Positions 56,330 to 64,000 of a stretch of DNA of 64,000 nucleotides are shown one piece after another (the first letter of the stretch is position 1; every line of letters starts with the position of its first letter). Source of the DNA: Acinetobacter sp. MB5 (lineage in GTDB: Bacteria; Pseudomonadota; Gammaproteobacteria; Pseudomonadales; Moraxellaceae); assembly GCF_003261585.1 (NCBI RefSeq), contig NZ_POVU01000004.1, forward strand, positions 1 to 64,000. Direction: 5' to 3'. A program made the position numbers and the translations under genes. Under the pieces are notes generated by a model. It worked only from the letters and a program-made list of their open reading frames with translations. It was not told the origin of the DNA and did not search any database.

Positions 56330-57034
56330 ATGTCAAAGCTCAGTGCATTAGATCAGTTGCTACAACGCTATAAACAATTGCAATACCATCAAGATCCAGT
56401 GTTATTCCAACGCCTACAAGACGTACAACAATGGCAGAAAAATCGTTTAAAACATTCCCATCAAGGTTTATTTTCCGAAAAAAATAATCGACTCATGGCC
56501 GATTATTTTGTCAACCGCCTCTATGGTGGCCCCGATTTCGACATTTTAGCCAAGCAGATCGAACGCCTGCTCAAACACGCGCATAAAGCCGAAAAATTTA
56601 TTCCTGAAAATGCCATTAAAGCAGGCACTCACGGCATCTTACTGGCAATTTATGCGGTCGAACTCGATGAGCAGGTTGCTGCACATATTCAAAAAAACTA
56701 TCCGCACAATCAAGCCCTCAATGACGAAATCATGCGTCAGACGTATTTGCAGCTCGATCAGGCTGATTTACGTTTAACGCAACTGAGTATGGCGGATGAG
56801 TTTGGGCACTATTTAGACCGTTATTTGCGCTCATTTATGGTTCATACCGCCTTTAAAATGTGTAAATCGGTGGCGTATAAACACCATTTTCAAATGATGT
56901 ATGACTTTATGGATGAAGGCTTTACTGCCATGAAACCACTCAAGTCCGCAGAGAAATTTGTCCGTGATTTTAGTGCGCAGGAACGCCAAGTGATCCATCG
57001 TGTCCACGCAGGCGATCCACAGCCTTTTCAATAA
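56330..57034 (+). CDS. Uncharacterised protein, probably of the FFLEELY-motif group
   Basis: A 234-residue cytosolic, helical protein. The stretch ADYFVNRLYGGPDF resembles the aromatic-acidic FFLEELYGP motif that gives one uncharacterised family its name. Function unknown. It lies upstream of ubiE on the same strand but with a 129-bp gap. Confidence 0.6.
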   Translation: MSKLSALDQLLQRYKQLQYHQDPVLFQRLQDVQQWQKNRLKHSHQGLFSEKNNRLMADYFVNRLYGGPDFDILAKQIERLLKHAHKAEKFIPENAIKAGTHGILLAIYAVELDEQVAAHIQKNYPHNQALNDEIMRQTYLQLDQADLRLTQLSMADEFGHYLDRYLRSFMVHTAFKMCKSVAYKHHFQMMYDFMDEGFTAMKPLKSAEKFVRDFSAQERQVIHRVHAGDPQPFQ

Positions 57035-57163
57035 TCGGCCCGCACAAAGCAGACTTTTTTCTGTATATTATTCATCAATTCAAGCATGATGATCACTGCA
57101 AAGTTTTGCATAATCTGTCATCATGCTCCCTAATTTCTTATACAGGTGAATGAGGAGAGACTC

Positions 57164-58111
57164 ATGTCGAACGAACACCCAACGCCAAATACAGCCAATG
57201 AGTCGACAGAAAATTCTAATAAAGTTAGTCCTTTTTTAACCTCGCCTCTTCCTGAAGGGACTCCACAAGGTCAACAAGAGACCCTGAACCAAGCACCACA
57301 AGACACCCCAATTACAGGACAAGTGCCGCATTACAACCTGCCACGTGGCGCAGGCAAAACTGGCAATGTCGGTGACACCACGCATTTCGGTTTTAAAACG
57401 GTACGTACCGAAGACAAAGCACAAAAAGTTGCGGAAGTGTTCCACTCGGTTGCCAGCAAATACGACATTATGAATGACTTGATGTCATTCGGGATTCACC
57501 GTTTATGGAAACGCTTCGCGATTAACATGTCTGGCGTACGCCGTGGTCAGCACGTGCTAGATATTGCAGGCGGTACGGGTGACCTTGCCAAAGTCTTCAG
57601 TCGTGAAGTTGGCCCTCAAGGCCATGTAGTGCTTTCCGACATTAACGAATCGATGCTGAATGTCGGTCGTAGCCGTTTGCTTGATGCTGGCTGTACCAAT
57701 GTTGATTTCGTATTGGCGAATGCCGAAACTTTAGAACCGTTTGCCGACAACAGCTTTGACCTGTTGACCATCAGCTTTGGTCTACGCAACGTGACCGATA
57801 AAGATGCAGCGCTTGAATCAATGTTCCGCGTGTTGAAGCCAGGTGGTCGCTTACTGATTTTAGAATTCTCTAAACCGGTATTTGAACCATTCTCTAAACT
57901 CTATGATCTGTATTCATTTACCGCACTCCCAGTGATGGGTAAATTGGTAGCGAATGATTCTGAAAGCTACAAATATCTGGCTGAATCGATTCGTATGCAC
58001 CCAGACCAACGCACCTTAAAAGGCATGATGGAAAAAGCAGGCTTCCAGAATTGTGACTACCATAACCTGACTGGCGGTATCGTTGCAGTTCACCGTGGTT
58101 TCAAACTCTAA
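57164..58111 (+). CDS. ubiE: Ubiquinone/menaquinone C-methyltransferase UbiE
   Basis: A 315-residue SAM enzyme adding a methyl group to the quinone ring. Motifs are [17 protein letters not shown] and [12 protein letters not shown]. The enzyme core starts near residue 75; the first about 60 residues are a Pro/Gln/Thr-rich extension absent in E. coli UbiE (251 residues). AGGAG upstream of ATG 57164 decides the start. First of ubiE-ubiJ-ubiB. Confidence 0.96.
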   Translation: MSNEHPTPNTANESTENSNKVSPFLTSPLPEGTPQGQQETLNQAPQDTPITGQVPHYNLPRGAGKTGNVGDTTHFGFKTVRTEDKAQKVAEVFHSVASKYDIMNDLMSFGIHRLWKRFAINMSGVRRGQHVLDIAGGTGDLAKVFSREVGPQGHVVLSDINESMLNVGRSRLLDAGCTNVDFVLANAETLEPFADNSFDLLTISFGLRNVTDKDAALESMFRVLKPGGRLLILEFSKPVFEPFSKLYDLYSFTALPVMGKLVANDSESYKYLAESIRMHPDQRTLKGMMEKAGFQNCDYHNLTGGIVAVHRGFKL

Positions 58112-58126
58112 TCGAGGACGCCCCTG

Positions 58127-58789
58127 ATGTGGTCAATTCTTGCATTAGGTGCTGCTGAACGTCTGGTCAATCGTGTGATTGACCTTGACGCGATTACACG
58201 CATCCAACTCAATCAACTCCAAGGGCAACTGCTCCGTGTGGTGATTGCCTCACCACAACTCTCGGTTGATGTTTTCTTTGATGAAAATACCCTGCGCCTT
58301 GAGCCAACGGCGACTGGGCACAGTGAAACGCCCAGTGTGTTTGAACAACGCCCTTTCGATCCAAAACAAAGTCCAAGCACCGCCAACACCACCTTACAGG
58401 TTGCCAATGTGGTTGAGCTACTGAAATTATTACTGGACAAAGAAGTCGGCACGATTCCCGTACAAGGTGATTTTCGCCTGTTACAAAGCCTGCAAGACAT
58501 TTTGCAGCGCATTGAACCTGACTTGGCAGCCCATTTGTCACCGTGGATTGGCCCAACACTGGCCCATGAACTCGGTAAAATTCAGCAGCTACCCAACCTT
58601 GCCAAGCGCTCACTCCAAAGCAAACTGTTTTTTGCCGAAGATAGCTTAAAAGAAGATAGTGGTTTATTTGCCCCACGCTGGCAAATGGATGAACTGCAAC
58701 AAGGCACACGTGCCCTGCAACAAAATATTGACCGACTGGAAGCCAAATTTCAGGCCTTACAGCAGAAAATTCTCCCAAAACAAGATTAG
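58127..58789 (+). CDS. ubiJ: UbiJ, ubiquinone biosynthesis accessory factor
   Basis: A 220-residue protein with an N-terminal SCP2 lipid-binding fold and a C-terminal coiled coil (ALQQNIDRLEAKFQALQQ). UbiJ organises the soluble Ubi complex in aerobic ubiquinone synthesis. It lies between ubiE and ubiB, as in E. coli, with a 15-bp gap to ubiE. Confidence 0.92.
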   Translation: MWSILALGAAERLVNRVIDLDAITRIQLNQLQGQLLRVVIASPQLSVDVFFDENTLRLEPTATGHSETPSVFEQRPFDPKQSPSTANTTLQVANVVELLKLLLDKEVGTIPVQGDFRLLQSLQDILQRIEPDLAAHLSPWIGPTLAHELGKIQQLPNLAKRSLQSKLFFAEDSLKEDSGLFAPRWQMDELQQGTRALQQNIDRLEAKFQALQQKILPKQD

Positions 58790-58801
58790 GTGACCGCTTT
58801 A

Positions 58802-60421
58802 ATGATTCCGCATATTTCCCGTTTACTCGAACTGTGGCGCATTGCTGCACATTATCGACTCGATACGTTGGTTGCTGCGGAAGACATCCCCATTAAGGCG
58901 CGCCCCTTACTCAAACTGATTCGCTTGCACCCTGCAGCATGGTCAAGCAGACAAGGAAAAAATCCGCTTAAGCTCAAAGAAGCACTGGAGGATATGGGGC
59001 CGTTAGCCATCAAACTCGGGCAACTATTGTCGACCCGCCGTGACCTGATTGCCCCTGAAATTTTGCAGCAGTTAGTCTTGTTGCAAGATAGAGTCAAACC
59101 CTTCGATGCCGATGTCGCCAAAATGCGCATTCAGCAATCCTTGAAAGCAGAGATCAATTCTCTATTTTCCCGTTTTGATGAGCAGCCACTCGCTGCGGCA
59201 TCGATTGCACAAGTCCATACCGCTGCCCTGCATGATGGGCGTGAAGTAGTGGTCAAAGTCACCCGTCCAAATATCCGTGCGCAAATTCTGCAAGATTTTG
59301 AAATTCTGACATGGCTTGGGCATAAGCTTGAAAATCGTCTTGAAGCAGCGCGTGCTCTGCATCTCTCAGAAATTATTCAGAACTACCGCCAAACCATTCT
59401 GAATGAACTGGATTTGACCTTAGAAGCCGACAATACCCGTCGTATGCGCCATTACTTTACAGGCTCAAGCATGATGTATGTGCCTGATGTGTATATGGAT
59501 AGCACCGATGTGATGGTGGCGGAACGTATTACGGGCGTACCCATTTCAGATACGGAAACTTTTGACCGTCTCGGTATGAACCGTGCAGACTTGGCAGAAA
59601 AAGGCCTAACCATTTTCTTTACCCAAGTCTTTCGCGATAACTTTTTCCATGCCGACATGCACCCTGGCAACGTGTTTGTGGAAACCATTAATCCACAGCA
59701 ACCACGCTATATTGCCCTTGACTGCGCCATCATGGGTGAGTTGTCTAAACAAGACCAGATGACCGTTGCCCGTATGTTGCTGTCCGTGATGAATGGCAAT
59801 TTCATGCAACTGATTCAGGTGGTGCATCAGGCAGGCTGGATTCCACCAGGCACTGATCAGGATGCTCTAGCCCGTGAAATGCGTCGTACCGTTGGCCCGA
59901 TGATTTCCAAGCCCATGCATGAGCTGGATTTTGCAGGTATCCTAATTCAGGTCATGGATATTGCCCGTCGTTTCCACTTGGAAATTCCACCGCAGTTGAT
60001 GCTATTACTCAAAACTTTGGTGCACGTAGAGGGTTTGGGAACCGATCTTTATCCTGAACTGGATATCTGGAAACTGGCAAAACCGATTCTGACCGAATGG
60101 GTCAAATCCAATATGGATCCTGTGAAAAATATCAAACAGTTAGGGCAGCAAATTCCTGACCTACTGTTAGGTGCTCAGGATATTCCCGCGCTGATTGTAG
60201 ACAGCCTGAATGGTTTAAAAAATCAGTCGGCATGGCAAGACAAGCAGTTACGCGAATTACAACATTTGCGTTTGCAGATGCAGCAGCAACAAAAACGCAG
60301 CTGGATTTTTGGCAGCATGATCGCAATTTTGCTCAGCATTGCCATGATTAGTCCGTGGTTTGTGTCGATTCCACTGATTGCTGTAGCAAGTCTGATTGCA
60401 CTTTGGCGGATTGTGCGTTAA
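58802..60421 (+). CDS. ubiB: UbiB, atypical kinase-like protein for ubiquinone synthesis
   Basis: A 539-residue ABC1/ADCK-type protein with the hallmark KxGQ motif (AIKLGQLLSTRRD), Ala-rich loop (AAASIAQVH), catalytic HADMHPGN and two C-terminal membrane helices. It probably extracts or delivers ubiquinone intermediates using ATP. ATG 58802 with AGGTGA at good distance is preferred over the GTG at 58790. Confidence 0.95.
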   Translation: MIPHISRLLELWRIAAHYRLDTLVAAEDIPIKARPLLKLIRLHPAAWSSRQGKNPLKLKEALEDMGPLAIKLGQLLSTRRDLIAPEILQQLVLLQDRVKPFDADVAKMRIQQSLKAEINSLFSRFDEQPLAAASIAQVHTAALHDGREVVVKVTRPNIRAQILQDFEILTWLGHKLENRLEAARALHLSEIIQNYRQTILNELDLTLEADNTRRMRHYFTGSSMMYVPDVYMDSTDVMVAERITGVPISDTETFDRLGMNRADLAEKGLTIFFTQVFRDNFFHADMHPGNVFVETINPQQPRYIALDCAIMGELSKQDQMTVARMLLSVMNGNFMQLIQVVHQAGWIPPGTDQDALAREMRRTVGPMISKPMHELDFAGILIQVMDIARRFHLEIPPQLMLLLKTLVHVEGLGTDLYPELDIWKLAKPILTEWVKSNMDPVKNIKQLGQQIPDLLLGAQDIPALIVDSLNGLKNQSAWQDKQLRELQHLRLQMQQQQKRSWIFGSMIAILLSIAMISPWFVSIPLIAVASLIALWRIVR

Positions 60422-60431
60422 GTCGATGATC

Positions 60432-60457
60432 AAAGCGGGCATGTCCCGCTTTTTTTA
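60432..60457 (+). terminator. Terminator of ubiEJB
   Basis: AAAGCGGG (60432-60439) pairs with CCCGCTTT (60445-60452), loop CATGT, followed by more T. Confidence 0.9.
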
Positions 60458-60611
60458 TCCCAAAAACTCAGCAATGGCGTGCATCACATCGCAGCATCTC
60501 TCTTTTTAAATCACCATTCCATTCTGATTGCCTGCATTTTTTGATTTACAAATCCCCTGCAACATGTTCAAAATACAGCAAAATAATAGAAAACTACGAT
60601 CAGTCATTCGA

Positions 60612-61910
60612 ATGAAAACGCTCCATTTTGCCATTATTGGCGCAGGAACCGCAGGACTTGCTACCGCTGCCCTACTTGCCCGACAAGGCTTTCAAGTCAG
60701 TATTTTTGAAAAAGCCCAACATCTTGATCCTGTCGGCGCGGGTTTGTTATTACAACCTGCGGGTTTAGCTGTGTTTGAACATTTGGGTGTTCTCGAACAT
60801 GCCTGCCAGTTGGGGGCGAAAGTCACAGGTTTGGAAGGTCAGCTTGCCGATGGTCGTCTGTTAGTGGACAGCCATTATCATGAAGCAGACAATCATTACA
60901 AAGGGTTAGGCATTCACCGTGCAACCTTGTGCCATGTGCTGCAAACCGCAGTCAATCAGCATCGGGATGCCATCACGTGGTACATGGGCTATGATATTCA
61001 ACAACTACAAGAATCCCCTGAACAGGTACGGCTAATCGGACAAGATGCTCAGCAACACTCCTTCGATGCTGCGTTTGATGCAGTGATTGTCGCGAATGGT
61101 GCGCGTAGTCAACTGCGCCCATCGGCATGGGTCAAGATTGATCAGCCTTATCCTTGGGGAGCAGCATGGACGATTGTGCCTGAGTGTCAGCAGTTTGATC
61201 GTGAAATTCTGCATCAGTTTTACGATACCAGTCAGATCATGATGGGCATCTTGCCGACGGGGGCGATTCCCACTGCACCTGAACAACGCCTGTCCAGTGT
61301 GTTCTGGAGTTTGCCAAGTTCGAAATTGCCAGATTTTCTTCAACAGGAACAGCAGCGTGAGCTTTGGCTCAAGCAAGTGTCCAAACGTTGGAGTAAAGCC
61401 GCAGACTGGCTCGAGCAAGTCACTCAAACATCATCGACCACGTGGCTCTCAGCACAATACCGCGATGTGGTGATGTCGCAATATGGTCAGGGACGCATCG
61501 GAGTCATTGGCGATGCCGCACATGCCATGAGTCCACAACTCGGACAAGGCGCGAATATGGCTTTGCTAGATGCATGGGCATTGTCACAGTCGGTACAACA
61601 CAGCTATGCACAGCAGCAACTCGACTGGGCAAAATTGTGGCAGCATTATCATCAAGTACGGCGTTCTTCAACTTTCTTCTATCAAAGCCTCAGCCGTTTA
61701 CTCACACCGCTATATCAATCCGATTTGCGTTGGGCAAGCCAAATGCGTGATGTGCTATTTCCACTGATGTATCGAATTCCGTATTTCCGCAGACAAATGG
61801 CGATCACTATTTCAGGCTTAAAAACCAATGCCCTGCAACAACTCGACTATACTGAGATTGCTCAGTCATCCGTGACCTCAGCATTTCAGACAGAAAAATG
61901 TTCAGGTTAA
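60612..61910 (+). CDS. FAD-dependent aromatic monooxygenase/hydroxylase
   Basis: A 432-residue group A flavoprotein with the nucleotide-binding motif AIIGAGTAGLATAALLARQG, the DG-type motif (ANGARSQLR) and the FAD pyrophosphate motif GVIGDAAHAMSPQLGQGANM. It is related to salicylate and UbiH-type hydroxylases; substrate unknown. ATG 60612 starts the Rossmann fold; an upstream open frame to 60528 adds no family residues. The next gene encodes an AraC regulator. Confidence 0.85.
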   Translation: MKTLHFAIIGAGTAGLATAALLARQGFQVSIFEKAQHLDPVGAGLLLQPAGLAVFEHLGVLEHACQLGAKVTGLEGQLADGRLLVDSHYHEADNHYKGLGIHRATLCHVLQTAVNQHRDAITWYMGYDIQQLQESPEQVRLIGQDAQQHSFDAAFDAVIVANGARSQLRPSAWVKIDQPYPWGAAWTIVPECQQFDREILHQFYDTSQIMMGILPTGAIPTAPEQRLSSVFWSLPSSKLPDFLQQEQQRELWLKQVSKRWSKAADWLEQVTQTSSTTWLSAQYRDVVMSQYGQGRIGVIGDAAHAMSPQLGQGANMALLDAWALSQSVQHSYAQQQLDWAKLWQHYHQVRRSSTFFYQSLSRLLTPLYQSDLRWASQMRDVLFPLMYRIPYFRRQMAITISGLKTNALQQLDYTEIAQSSVTSAFQTEKCSG

Positions 61911-61943
61911 AGGTCGTTTTAGACAGAGCTTAAAGGAGGCATG

Positions 61944-62768
61944 ATGCTAAAATCTTCGGAGTGGTTTAGCCTGAATCAGATTGAATGTTGCACTACACTC
62001 GCCTATCAGGATAATTACCCAAAACATTCGCATCAAGAATATATCCTCAGCGCCAATCTATCAGGGGTAGAGCGAATTTGGCTGAATGGTAAAACCAGTT
62101 TTGTCCAGTCTGGGCAAGTGACTTGCTATAATCCCGAATCGATCCAATCTTCAACTTTTGCCGAGCAACCCACACGCTTTATTAGCATTCACATCCCCCA
62201 ACATGCGCTGATTGATGTGATCCGTGAGAATCATCTGAGTAGCGGCCACTCAGCCCCTGTCCTGACTGAAGGTGTTCTACATCATCCTGAATTATTTCAA
62301 TATATTCAGTCATTCACACAACAACATTCAACCGAGCAAACCCAACAGGCTTTTTTATTGCTCTGTGCTTCACTGTTTCAATCTCCTCAATTTGCAGATC
62401 ATCAAACCAGTCATGCTATTCGTCTGCTTCAGGACTATATGCGGACTGAGTTGACCCGAAAAATTTCGCTAGATGAACTCAGCCAAATCAGTGGTTTAAG
62501 CAAATATTACTTGATACGATCATTTAAGAAATTTGTTGGTATTCCACCATTGCAATATCACATGCAGCTCCGAATCCACCGCGCACGTGATTTACTGCGT
62601 CAGCGTGTGCATTCACTTGATGCTGCAACTGCACTGGGTTTTTATGATCAAAGTCATTTTATTCAAAGTTTTAAGAAAATCATGGGGATTACGCCGCATG
62701 ATTACGCACAGCAACTCCATTTAAGTCGGAAAAAATTCTCGATACCCAGAAACCATCACGTACACTGA
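61944..62768 (+). CDS. AraC-family transcriptional regulator
   Basis: A 274-residue regulator with an N-terminal cupin-like ligand domain (HSHQEYILSAN-type start) and two C-terminal helix-turn-helix motifs (SLDELSQISGLSKYYLIRSFKK and the DAATALGFYDQSHF repeat region). AAAGGAGG precedes two ATGs; the second (61944) has better spacing. Its last 48 bp overlap the end of the convergent LysE gene, which it may regulate. Confidence 0.88.
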   Translation: MLKSSEWFSLNQIECCTTLAYQDNYPKHSHQEYILSANLSGVERIWLNGKTSFVQSGQVTCYNPESIQSSTFAEQPTRFISIHIPQHALIDVIRENHLSSGHSAPVLTEGVLHHPELFQYIQSFTQQHSTEQTQQAFLLLCASLFQSPQFADHQTSHAIRLLQDYMRTELTRKISLDELSQISGLSKYYLIRSFKKFVGIPPLQYHMQLRIHRARDLLRQRVHSLDAATALGFYDQSHFIQSFKKIMGITPHDYAQQLHLSRKKFSIPRNHHVH

Positions 62769-63359
62769 AAAATAGGCAAAAATCACGGCTGAAGCCATAT
62801 AAGAATAACGCAGCAGATTTTTCCCCAAGACTTTCCCGCCAAAGCTTCCCACAGCACATAACACTGCTGCCCAAAATAAACCTGCCACAAAAAAACCCGC
62901 GAGAAACCACACGACAACCCATGTACCTTGATGACCTAAGCGAGAAATCAGCACACCGCCCACCGTTGCAAACCATAAAATGGCTGTGGGTGAGGACATA
63001 GCCAAAACAACCCCTTTGCGGAAGGCTTTTGATGCACTAGACGGATGGATCGAATGGTTTAAATCAATCTGTTGATGGGATTGCAAAGCTTCTCGACCCA
63101 TTTTAAACGTGAACCACAGCAAGATTGCCCCACCGCCAATCCAGAGTAACCATCTGACTGGAGTAAATTGCAGCAACACACTCATCCCCAATAATGCACC
63201 AATCGCATAGAGCAAATCGCCCACACAGGTTCCAAGTCCTAAACAAAAACCCTGTGCATAGCCGCGCTGCATGGCGAGGGTCATCATGGCGATATTGGCA
63301 ATGCCAATATCCAAACATAAAGAAAGACTGAGAAAAAAACCATTTGAAAAAGCAACCAT
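62721..63359 (-). CDS. LysE/RhtB-family amino acid exporter
   Basis: A 212-residue membrane protein with about six segments. The family motifs QGFCLGLGTCVGDLLYA and a SPTAILWF segment are clear. Substrates of the family include basic and neutral amino acids. ATG 63359 with an upstream AGGA is preferred over the 22-residue extension to 63425. Its end overlaps the convergent AraC gene by 48 bp. Confidence 0.85.
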   Translation of the reverse strand: MVAFSNGFFLSLSLCLDIGIANIAMMTLAMQRGYAQGFCLGLGTCVGDLLYAIGALLGMSVLLQFTPVRWLLWIGGGAILLWFTFKMGREALQSHQQIDLNHSIHPSSASKAFRKGVVLAMSSPTAILWFATVGGVLISRLGHQGTWVVVWFLAGFFVAGLFWAAVLCAVGSFGGKVLGKNLLRYSYMASAVIFAYFSVYVMVSGYREFFPT

Positions 63360-63573
63360 GCAATATCTGTCCTGATCGGTGAAATAGCGTGTGTGATGGA
63401 TGGAGTGCATCACGACAAACAACACACGGTATTGGAAAAAATTGCCCTAGGTTCAAATTGGCTGCGGCAAAATGCTGAAATATTGGTTTTGGAAAATTGG
63501 TTAGATGCCGTACACTATAGCCCTGCTTAATTTAAGCCTCTTTTATTCCACGCAAGATATTTGGTGATTTTCC

Positions 63574-64000
63574 ATGAACAATATGCAATGGCTCGATGAA
63601 GTAAAATTTAACGAACAAGGTCTGATTCCTGCGATTGCACAGCATCATCATACTGGACGGATTTTGATGGTGGCATGGATGAACCGCGAGTCGCTTGCGT
63701 TGACTGCCGAGAAAAAACAGGCGGTGTATTTTTCCCGTTCACGTCAAAAACTCTGGCATAAAGGCGAAGAGTCTGGACACTTCCAGACTGTGCATGAAAT
63801 TCGTCTCGACTGCGATGCTGACGTGATTGTGCTGCAAATTGAACAACATGGCGGCATTGCTTGCCATACAGGTCGTGAATCGTGTTTCTATCGCAAACTG
63901 ACTGAAAACGGTTGGGAAATTGTTGATGCACAACTCAAAGACCCGAACGAGATTTACCACAATACCGCATCGAGCAATCCACATACCCTTGCCATGTCTG
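63574..64000 (+). CDS. hisI: Phosphoribosyl-AMP cyclohydrolase (3' truncated by the window)
   Basis: The first 142 residues of HisI, histidine pathway step 3. It has metal-binding Cys and Asp residues ([23 protein letters not shown]) and the [10 protein letters not shown] region. ATG 63574 begins [12 protein letters not shown]. The frame is open at the right edge, so whether it ends as HisI or continues as HisIE cannot be seen. Confidence 0.93.
   Translation, partial: MNNMQWLDEVKFNEQGLIPAIAQHHHTGRILMVAWMNRESLALTAEKKQAVYFSRSRQKLWHKGEESGHFQTVHEIRLDCDADVIVLQIEQHGGIACHTGRESCFYRKLTENGWEIVDAQLKDPNEIYHNTASSNPHTLAMS

Noticed and set aside
58209..58850. Long minus-strand open frame antisense to ubiJ
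   Set aside because: UbiJ is well supported by domain features and synteny; the antisense frame has no recognisable content.
1..64000. Insertion sequences, prophage or integron in the window
   Set aside because: No transposase, integrase, phage structural gene or matching terminal repeats were seen; the only sign of transfer is the AT-rich gene at 28708-29112.

Overview
The window is a stretch of chromosome from a gamma-proteobacterium of the family Moraxellaceae, almost certainly the genus Acinetobacter. The evidence is a moderately AT-rich genome, the order of the housekeeping blocks (rpsP-rimM-trmD-rplS next to a fimU/pilVWX/pilY1/pilE competence-pilus operon, gmk-rpoZ-spoT, ubiE-ubiJ-ubiB), a SpoT whose synthetase region is degenerate, and a PglL-like ligase beside bacterioferritin. 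No species is claimed. I found no insertion sequence, prophage, integrase, CRISPR array or rRNA. The region reads as core chromosome with a few accessory genes.

Layout. 1-2.5 kb: the 3' end of a gene with a 9-bp tandem repeat (probably RNase E), an acyl-CoA synthetase and two tRNA-Lys genes. 2.5-5 kb: lipoprotein, PspC protein and HPP-CBS membrane protein. 5-8 kb: glyQS. 8-20 kb: transporters, regulators, a 2-hydroxyacid dehydrogenase, aldo/keto reductase, methyltransferase, several uncharacterised Acinetobacter-type proteins, and a divergent ParA/nuclease-like pair. 20-24 kb: AI-2E-family protein, lipoprotein SodC, YccS-like protein and a 658-bp gap with PhoB-type sites. 24-28 kb: pstSCAB without phoU. 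28-29 kb: a small nucleotidyltransferase operon whose first gene is strikingly AT-rich. 29-35 kb: a D-2-hydroxyglutarate-dehydrogenase-like flavoprotein divergent from serA, RhtA-like and TauE-like transporters, truB and rplS. 35-37 kb: trmD, rimM and rpsP, with an array of hairpins between trmD and rplS. 37-45 kb: the type IV pilus minor pilin/PilY1 operon. 45-50 kb: ispH, gmk, rpoZ, spoT, ridA. 50-51 kb: Fur-type bfd and a ferroxidase-deficient bfr. 51-56 kb: PglL-like ligase, two pirins, OsmC and a LysR regulator. 56-60 kb: ubiE-ubiJ-ubiB. 60-64 kb: FAD monooxygenase, AraC regulator, LysE exporter and the start of hisI.

Functional links. The pilus operon and the PglL-like ligase suggest a glycosylated, DNA-uptake-competent type IV pilus. 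SerA and the FAD dehydrogenase probably form a coupled serine-synthesis pair. bfd and bfr form an iron storage/release module. pstSCAB is a phosphate-starvation operon. The most unusual items are the stem-loop array between trmD and rplS, the bacterioferritin lacking four of six ferroxidase ligands, the PilY1 von Willebrand domain split by a Ser/Thr/Tyr/Cys-rich duplicated insertion, the AT-rich nucleotidyltransferase partner, and the interlocked inverted repeats upstream of the glyQS promoter. I did not find a clearly new multi-gene system; the two-gene nucleotidyltransferase operon is the best candidate for one.
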